Positions 58,635 through 64,000 of a stretch of 64,000 bases of DNA are shown piece after piece. Source of the DNA: Sorangium cellulosum (GTDB lineage: Bacteria; Myxococcota_A; Polyangia; Polyangiales; Polyangiaceae). The notes under the pieces are model-generated. The model had not been told where the DNA came from. It searched no databases and saw only the letters and a program-made list of their open reading frames with translations. The DNA lies in NCBI RefSeq assembly GCF_002950945.1, contig NZ_CP012673.1:10368501-10432500 (forward strand). Reading direction: 5' to 3'. The first letter of the stretch is position 1; every line of letters starts with the position of its first letter. The translations under genes and the position numbers were made by a program.

Positions 58635-59003
58635 TCACACCGCCTTCGCCAGCAGGGGGCGGCACAGGCCGCACGAGAGGCGCAGCTCCGCGCAGTCGCA
58701 TGGCGCCTCCCGGATCGGCACCACGACGGCCGGCTTCCAGCGGGTCCGCGGCTTCCTCGCCGACCTCGGCGCGGGCGTGGGTCCCGACTTCACCTTGTCC
58801 TTCGAGTCAGGGCGGGGAGCGGACTTCAGGGCGGGGAACAGGCTCACCAGCTGCTCGTAGTGGGAGGTGATCGGGGTCATGACCCCGGACTCCCAGTACC
58901 ACACGGAGCTCGTAACCACGTCCAGAAGCTGACCGAGTTCTTCCTGAGTGAGACCCGCTGCGATACGCGCTGCAGCGAGCGCTTGACCGAATGCCCTTTT
59001 CAT
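58635..59003 (-). CDS. XRE-family HTH regulator with Cys-rich tail
   Basis: The 122-residue product has an XRE/Cro-type HTH at residues about 6-55 (QALAAARIAAGLTQEELGQL, VVTSSVWYWESG). The C-terminal part is basic and ends in a CxC...CxxC motif (CDCAELRLSCGLC), a potential metal site. ATG 59003 is preceded by GGAGG at six bases. It is directly upstream of the DUF6573-like gene and may autoregulate both. Confidence 0.85.
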   Translation of the reverse strand: MKRAFGQALAAARIAAGLTQEELGQLLDVVTSSVWYWESGVMTPITSHYEQLVSLFPALKSAPRPDSKDKVKSGPTPAPRSARKPRTRWKPAVVVPIREAPCDCAELRLSCGLCRPLLAKAV

Positions 59004-59079
59004 TGGAAACCTCCGACGCCGCTATCCCCGGGCCCGCGCTTTCCGCGGGACACCGGGGCTCAGGCCGCGGCGGAGGTCG

Positions 59080-59691
59080 TCAGAGGCCGATCGCCTGGCG
59101 GATCTCGTCAGTCATCCAGGGAGCCCCGCGCAGGTAGGTCACCGTCGCGCTGGAGCTGTCGGCGCAGGCCGCGGGGAGCGCGCTCTTGTCCGCCTGTCCG
59201 CGGAAGACCTTAAGGACGATCGAGTGGAGCTTGGCGTCATGCCCCAGGGCGAACCGGCGCTTCGCGGCGAGCTGGGCGCCGCAGCCGCAGAGGCAATGGC
59301 CCGTCGCCGTGGTGATCGTCTTCTTGGCCTTGGGCGCCTTCGCGGCCTTGGCCTTCTTCCCCGCCTTCGTGCCTGCGGCAGGCTGCCCGGCCTCGCTGCC
59401 CTCCGTGCCTGCGGCAGGCTGCCCGGCCTCGCTGCCCTTCGAGGGGGTCTCCGTGGGCTTCTCGCTCGTCTGGGCCCCGCTACCCTCGACGGCCACCTCC
59501 GACGCGACGGCGGTATCGTTCGCGGCCTCCACGGCCCGCTCGCTCGCCGGCGCGATCTCGGCCGGTTGGGAGACCGGCGCGACGTCCTGCGGCTGCGAGA
59601 CCGGCGCGACCTCGACGGCGGCGCTCTTCGGGCCCTTCTTCCCCGCCCTGATCCGGAAGACGTTGTTCGGTAACCGCCCGCCCATCGCCAT
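59080..59691 (-). CDS. Low-complexity protein with CxCGCG motif
   Basis: The 203-residue product has an Ala/Val/Ser/Pro-rich middle with direct repeats of GSEAGQPAAGT and a Lys/Ala-rich segment (KAGKKAKAAKAPKAKK) before HCLCGCGAQLAAKRRFALGHDAKLHS. The CxCGCG...RFxxGHD part is a short metal-binding-like motif common in phage and element proteins. Start ATG 59691 or 59685. Its function is unknown; the basic low-complexity segment suggests nucleic-acid binding. Confidence 0.6.
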   Translation of the reverse strand: MAMGGRLPNNVFRIRAGKKGPKSAAVEVAPVSQPQDVAPVSQPAEIAPASERAVEAANDTAVASEVAVEGSGAQTSEKPTETPSKGSEAGQPAAGTEGSEAGQPAAGTKAGKKAKAAKAPKAKKTITTATGHCLCGCGAQLAAKRRFALGHDAKLHSIVLKVFRGQADKSALPAACADSSSATVTYLRGAPWMTDEIRQAIGL

Positions 59692-59850
59692 GGGCAGACC
59701 CCTTGCGGCTCTCGCCGCGGTCGACGATGCTCGGCGGGGGGCGGCATCGGCCCACGGCGCGGGGCGGCATCGGCCCACGGCACGGACGGTCCTGGGATGG
59801 CGCTCGACGAGGCGGTCTTCGCCCGCGTCGCAGACCGAGGCCCGCGTTGT

Positions 59851-61377
59851 TCAGGTCGCCTTGGCTTCGCCGGCGGCCGGAGCAGCGCGCGACGGCTTCG
59901 CCCAGGCGTCGGGCAGCAGCTCGTCCAGCCGTTCGCGCGGCCAGCCCGCCTGCAACTTGCCGATGACGTCTGTCGCCCAGGCGAGCGGGTTGACTCCGTG
60001 CATCCGGCACGAGCCGAAGATCGTATAGCCGATGGCAAGGCGCTGAGCGCCCTTGTCGGAGCCCGCGAATAAATAGTTCTTTCTTCCGAGCGCTACACGT
60101 CTTAGCTGCCGCTCGACCTCGCCGTTATCTATCTCGAAGCGTCCATCTGTGAAGCAGAGCCGCCACGCGGCTTCCTGGTTGATGGCGTACTGAGTCGCAA
60201 TGTACAGCGGCGTGCTCGGTACGAGCCGCAGATGCAGCTCGTGGATCCACTGGTAGAGCTCGTCGACCAAGGGGAGCGACAGCTCCTGCCGGCGCATCAG
60301 ACGCGCTTCGGCGGACAGCTCCTCGGTCTTGCAGGCCGCTTCGATGCGGTAGATGGCCTTGAAGTACGAGAGGGCTACCGCGGCTCGCGCATCGCCGCCC
60401 TTCGCCGCCTTCTCGAACTTGGCGCGGATGTGCATCCCACAGCCGAGCCGGCGCTCTTCGGGCACGATCATCTCACCGCCGTCGCCTCCGCGCAGCATCG
60501 CCCCGTAGCCTGCGTAGCCGTCGCCTTGAAGATAGCCGGTGAAGCCCTGCAGCAGCGCTGCTGGATGCTTGGCCTTCCAGTCCGGTGCGTACAGGAACGC
60601 CACGAGCTCCGCCCCGACGAAGGCCCAGATATGACCCCGGTTCACCCCAGCCGGATGGTCCCGATCCAGCACGCGCATCCCGGTGTCGTCCGCGCGCACG
60701 TAGCACGAGTCAAGCACCCGCTCCGCGATCCTCTCGGCCACGGGAGCGAGCACATCGAGCGCGAAGCTCGACCAGTCTCCCAGCGTCGACGGCGAGAGCG
60801 AAACGCCGAAGCGAGCGTACTGCTGCGCCTGCCGGTATAGCGGCATCGAGTCCTCGAACTTCTCGACGATGATGCTGGCGAGCAGCCCCGGTCCCGGACG
60901 CCCTCGGTCCATCACCTTTTCGCTCTCCGCCGTCGTCACGCCCTGCTCCGGGCAGCGCGGGCAGGCGAGCTTCTCCCGCTGCTCTTCGATGATCTTGAAC
61001 TGCGCAGGGACGAACTCGAGCACTTCGCTCGTACGATGACCGATGCACTTCTTGTCCGCGCCGCACTGCGCGCACGTCCGCTCGGCCTCGGGGACGGGCA
61101 CCACGCGCGTCTCGCGCGGCAGGTGCTCGGGAAGCGGCGCGCGCCCACGTCGTCCTCGCGGCGGCTTCGGCGGCTCAGGGGGTTGCGGCACCAGCCCCTG
61201 CTCCGGCTGCGGCGGAGCTTCGGCGCCGGGCTCCGACGCGAGCGCCGCGCCAGCGGCTCCCTGCGGCGCCTCTGCCCCGAGCTCGGCGAATAGCAGCATC
61301 AGCTGCTCGGTCGAGACCTTCTGGCTCTTGATGCGATGGGCGCAACTGGCTAAACCGGCCGGACAGGGGGATCGCAT
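59851..61377 (-). pseudogene. IS66-family transposase, 5'-truncated
   Basis: The frame encodes the IS66 transposase from the segment QKVSTEQLMLLFAELG onward. It has two zinc-finger-like pairs (CAQCGADKKC, CPRCPEQG) and the catalytic parts RADDTGMRVLD, LQGDGYAGYG and DNGEVERQLRR...GRKNYLFAGSDKGA. About 60-80 residues that normally precede are missing: upstream sequence reads into the serine recombinase gene, where an unrelated ATG (61377) opens the frame. No IS66 tnpB is nearby. A transposase starting at this ATG is unlikely to be active. Confidence 0.8.
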
Positions 61378-62926
61378 GCTCGATGTTGATCTGGCTGCCC
61401 GTCACCACGACGCGCTCGATCAAGAGCCGGACGATATGCTGCCGGTCCGCGAAGTCCAGCTTGTCCAGCCCGACGCGTAACGTGGCAGCGAACGCATCCA
61501 GGTCCTCCGCCAGCCGATCGAGCCGAGCCTGATCCTGGTCCTGCACCGCGAGCTCCTCGATACGTGCGCGCGTGGCCTGCTTGCTGGCTTCCAGCCGTTC
61601 GCGCCTCGCCTTCAGCTCCGGAGCCGTGATCGCGCCCGCCATGTACGCGTCCACGAGGCGCTCGACTTGCGCCGCGAGTTGCCTCTCTGTCTTCTCAAGG
61701 CGAGTACGATCGCGTGTCCGCTGCGCTGCCCCTTGCTGACTCGTGCGCCACGTCTCGATCTCGTGCTGAAGCATCTCGGGTTGCTGGAGCCATGCGACGA
61801 CCGCCTTCCAGACCACATCATCGAGATCATCGCGCCGCACGTTGCGCGCTGGACATCGCTGAAGCCGACCTCGATCTTCGGGGGCATCGGAAGGACATAC
61901 GTAGTAGTCGTACGCGTGGCGACCAGCGCGGGGCGCCTTGTGAATGCAGTTCATCCTTCGGCCGCACTCGCCGCAGACAACGAGCGTTCGAAGCAGGTAC
62001 TCCCATTGTACGTTCCGGGTTGACGTGAGCTTGTTCTTCGCCAGCGCACTCCTCACCTGCTGCAGGGTCTTTTCTTCGATGAGCGGCGGGATCGGAACGA
62101 TGATCCACTGGTCTTCGGGACGCCTACGCATGGAGCTCTTCTGGCGCTTGCGATAACTTCCCGGCTTCTTCGGTCGCTTGGGCTCGCAGGACTCCCATTT
62201 TCCGTAGCCAGCTTGCCCGATGTAGCAGGGGTTGGTCAGTACATTGTAAATGCCGCTCCAAGTCCAGAACTCTGCCTTGCGAGGAGCCACGCCATTCTTG
62301 TTCAATCGCTTCGCGATCGCGCGTGTACTCAACCCTTCTTCGATCACCCAGCGGAACATGTCCCGCACGTGCTGCGCCTCAACTTCGTTGATCACCACGA
62401 TCGGAGGCACGTCTCGATCGCGCTCGAGGATCGCGTAGCCGTAGGGCGGGTTGCCCTGAAAAGGCAGCATCTGCCCGGTGCGCAGCTTGTGCAGCCGGCC
62501 GCGCCGGGTGCGTTCGAGGATCTTGGCGCGCTCGTACTCCGCGATCACCCCTTGCATCTGCGCGAGCAGTCGATCCTCGGCGCGCTCGCCCAGCGGGTGC
62601 TCCACAAAGTGCACAGCGACGCCGTGTCGGTTCAGCTCCTCGATCAGGACGTGCTGGTGGACGTAGTTGCGTGCAAGCCGGTCGGGGCAGTACACCAGCA
62701 CCCCATCGATCAACCCCTCCGCGGCCGCATCACGAAGGGCGTCGAGACCAGGCCGATCGAGGCGCGAACCGCTGATCCCCTCATCGAGGTAGCGTCGCTC
62801 GGAGGGCACCGTCACCCCCATCGCGGCCGCTGCATGCTCCAGGGCCGCGATCTGTGAGGCGATGGTCTGCTCCTGCTCCTGATGCGACGTCGAGACGCGC
62901 GCATACAGTGCCATCCGCTCGCTCAT
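61175..62926 (-). CDS. Large serine recombinase, C-terminus fused into IS66 DNA
   Basis: The frame of 583 codons encodes a large serine recombinase: resolvase domain with YARVSTSHQ (Ser12), DEGISGSRLDRPGL and YCPDRLARNY; a recombinase domain (GLSTRAIAKRLNKNGV, NPCYIGQAGYGKW); a zinc ribbon (CGECGRRMNC); and a coiled coil (EKTERQLAAQVERL). It normally ends shortly after IVRLLIERVVVTGSQINIEHAIPLSG. Here the frame continues about 60 codons through IS66 sequence in another frame, giving a non-native tail. Start ATG 62926 has GGAGGGG ahead. It would catalyse site-specific integration or excision. Confidence 0.88.
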   Translation of the reverse strand: MSERMALYARVSTSHQEQEQTIASQIAALEHAAAAMGVTVPSERRYLDEGISGSRLDRPGLDALRDAAAEGLIDGVLVYCPDRLARNYVHQHVLIEELNRHGVAVHFVEHPLGERAEDRLLAQMQGVIAEYERAKILERTRRGRLHKLRTGQMLPFQGNPPYGYAILERDRDVPPIVVINEVEAQHVRDMFRWVIEEGLSTRAIAKRLNKNGVAPRKAEFWTWSGIYNVLTNPCYIGQAGYGKWESCEPKRPKKPGSYRKRQKSSMRRRPEDQWIIVPIPPLIEEKTLQQVRSALAKNKLTSTRNVQWEYLLRTLVVCGECGRRMNCIHKAPRAGRHAYDYYVCPSDAPEDRGRLQRCPARNVRRDDLDDVVWKAVVAWLQQPEMLQHEIETWRTSQQGAAQRTRDRTRLEKTERQLAAQVERLVDAYMAGAITAPELKARRERLEASKQATRARIEELAVQDQDQARLDRLAEDLDAFAATLRVGLDKLDFADRQHIVRLLIERVVVTGSQINIEHAIPLSGRFSQLRPSHQEPEGLDRAADAAIRRARGRGAAGSRWRGARVGARRRSSAAAGAGAGAATP

Positions 62927-63143
62927 GTTCCCCCTCCCCTCCGTCGGTCTCCACGTTGCTCTGCGCGCTTGCGTATACCGCTTCCGCTTCGTTCAGTCCC
63001 AAGGGTGAGATCGCGTGGTCGATCACGATCCGCACGGCCATGCCGAGCCGTTCGTTGCCCTCGGGCTGAGGTCGAGCGGTCCACTCGACTGTCCAGACGT
63101 GCTTGCTCACAGCGCCCGGCCCTCCCTCCAGGCGTTGCTTCAT
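62781..63143 (-). CDS. Small hypothetical protein overlapping the recombinase start
   Basis: The 120-codon frame is protein-like in its first about 72 codons (SKHVWTVEWTARPQPEGNE, MAVRIVIDHAISPLGLNEAE) and then overlaps the recombinase gene by 146 bp. An alternative start is the GTG at 63110 (before SKHVW). The conserved-looking first part suggests a real gene that was expressed together with the recombinase. Overlap this long is unusual, so the true stop or start may differ. Confidence 0.4.
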   Translation of the reverse strand: MKQRLEGGPGAVSKHVWTVEWTARPQPEGNERLGMAVRIVIDHAISPLGLNEAEAVYASAQSNVETDGGEGEHERADGTVCARLDVASGAGADHRLTDRGPGACSGRDGGDGALRATLPR

Positions 63144-63227
63144 GCGGGCGAGCCAACGTTGGCAGAGGAGTGGGCCGAGTGGGCGCGCGCTTGCTCAGCG
63201 GCTGAAGCTGCCGGCGGAGCACAAGCC

Positions 63228-63359
63228 TCAGGACAGGTTTGTCGATTGTGCCCAGAGCCTCTTCGGCTTGTACCCCTCGCGCCGCGCGAACTTCTCGGCA
63301 CTCAGCCCGCTCCGCTCCCATCGCTCCACCCGCTCGGCCCACTCCGCCCTCGTTGCCAT
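63228..63359 (-). pseudogene. IS66 TnpA-like fragment
   Basis: ATG 63359 has GGAGG at five bases, and the 43-codon frame reads MATRAEWAERVERWERSGLS, then AEKFARREGYKPKRLW. This resembles the N-terminus of the IS66 accessory protein TnpA (helix-turn-helix, LSAxxFAxxEGVxxxTLxWW). The frame ends early with a stop where WW-containing sequence would follow, so it is a truncated or frameshifted remnant. It lies upstream of the recombinase on the same strand. Confidence 0.6.
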
Positions 63360-63695
63360 CGCTTCCTCCTTCGTCGCGATGGGAACAGGTAGCCGGCGCC
63401 GCGCCGACGGTCACGATGGCGTTGGCCGGGCGCTTACGGCGTTCCCGCATCAGGATCGGCTATTTAGGACAATGCCGCGCAGGCTGTCTAGGCCCGTGTG
63501 ACCTCCGTGTGCCCCGACGTCAGGGGATGGGGCTCCCTCTGCGAGGCCGGCGTGGGCGAGCAGCTCCCTCGCGTCGCGGACGACCGCAGCGCGACTGACC
63601 CAGCGGCCCAGTTCGGCGAGGCCGGTGCTCGCGAGGACGCGCTATCGCGTACCGCGGGCCACGGAGACATGAACGGGGGCGAGTAGAGCGCAATC
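63360..63695. other. Intergenic stretch with possible gene relic
   Basis: No supportable gene in 336 bp. A minus-strand frame between about 63470 and 63640 reads GLAELGRWVSRAAVVRDARE and could be the tail of a lost gene; an in-frame TAG lies just upstream. I do not annotate it. Confidence 0.35.
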
Positions 63696-64000
63696 CTACC
63701 CCTCCGCCTCACCATCCACGGCCGGCGCTGTCCCCTGGGCAGGAGCGGGCGGCATGCTAGCTTCCAGCAGGAGTGCCCATTCAGGGAACACGGCTTCTCC
63801 ATCCTCGGGCAACGTCAGCCGCCCCCTCATGGTGTACCACTCGACGTACTTGGAAATCGCGAAGATACCGAGGATGACCGCGCCTAGCCCATCGGTTCCC
63901 CACACCGGCGGCAGTTTCCACGGTTTCTCTGGATCCATGATGTCGATCTGGACTTCCCAGCCGTCATCCGGTCGTTGTTGAGGTCGGCCGACGCGAAGGA
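63696..64000 (-). CDS. DUF6968-like protein, start beyond the window
   Basis: The frame is open to the right edge and gives LRVGRPQQRPDDGWEVQID, then PPVWGTDGLGAVILGIFAIS. It ends after a Pro/Ala-rich tail at 63696. The pattern VxxGRPxxxP-DxW followed by GxDxLxA matches what I recall of DUF6968, a small family often found near toxin-type genes. An internal ATG at 63938 is not the true start because protein-like sequence continues upstream. The last bases of the window cut the gene. Confidence 0.55.
   Translation of the reverse strand, partial: LRVGRPQQRPDDGWEVQIDIMDPEKPWKLPPVWGTDGLGAVILGIFAISKYVEWYTMRGRLTLPEDGEAVFPEWALLLEASMPPAPAQGTAPAVDGEAEG

Overview
The window is high-GC DNA (about 70% or more over most of its length) and looks like a chromosome segment of a myxobacterium, most likely Sorangium/Polyangiaceae-like. 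The inference rests on gene content: many lipoproteins of unknown function, a Ser/Thr kinase fused to TPRs, FHA and TPR proteins, type IV pilus pilC-pilS, an ECF sigma factor, and strong GC3 bias. No rRNA or tRNA gene was seen. The one clear RNA gene is tmRNA (ssrA, 51698-52037).

From 1 to about 51.2 kb the DNA is dense and reads like core chromosome. In order: a repeat-bearing secreted protein; a YkgJ-type cysteine-cluster protein divergent from a class I glutamine amidotransferase; a TetR regulator divergent from a two-gene 2-hydroxyacyl-CoA dehydratase/activase-like operon with a perfect palindromic operator candidate between them; an esterase lipoprotein; a MocR-fold aminotransferase; a SHOCT protein; a co-oriented series (17209 down to 13414) starting with a DUF4388/PATAN-like protein and a photoactive-yellow-protein-like PAS protein; an acidic beta-propeller-like protein; aspartate kinase; a large TPR protein; MlaC; pilS and pilC; an AAA ATPase plus TOPRIM-like pair resembling two-gene phage-defence modules; an isoaspartyl methyltransferase; a serine hydrolase; an ABC1/UbiB kinase; a Ser/Thr kinase-TPR protein; three tandem AIM24 genes; FHA and SGNH proteins; an ATP/ADP-translocase-type transporter; an Omp85-like barrel protein; three lipoproteins including a lipase; and YggX.

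From the tmRNA terminator (52073) to the right edge the character changes. Coding is sparse, codon use is less biased, a family of repeats lies directly upstream of two different genes, and small or broken genes appear. This part also carries a DUF932-like protein, an ECF sigma factor with a fragment of a second one beside it, an XRE regulator coupled to a DUF6573-like gene, a low-complexity Cys-motif protein, a 5'-truncated IS66 transposase abutting a large serine recombinase, an IS66 TnpA-like remnant, and the end of a DUF6968-like gene. It looks like an accumulated mobile-element region next to ssrA.

The observations most worth following are the PYP-like domain fused to a V4R-like domain, the AAA/TOPRIM-like pair, the split dehydratase operon with its operator candidate, the AIM24 triplication, and the repeat-decorated accessory region. 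Several long palindromic or inverted repeats (9551-9642, 27042-27288, 46616-46738) are unexplained by genes.
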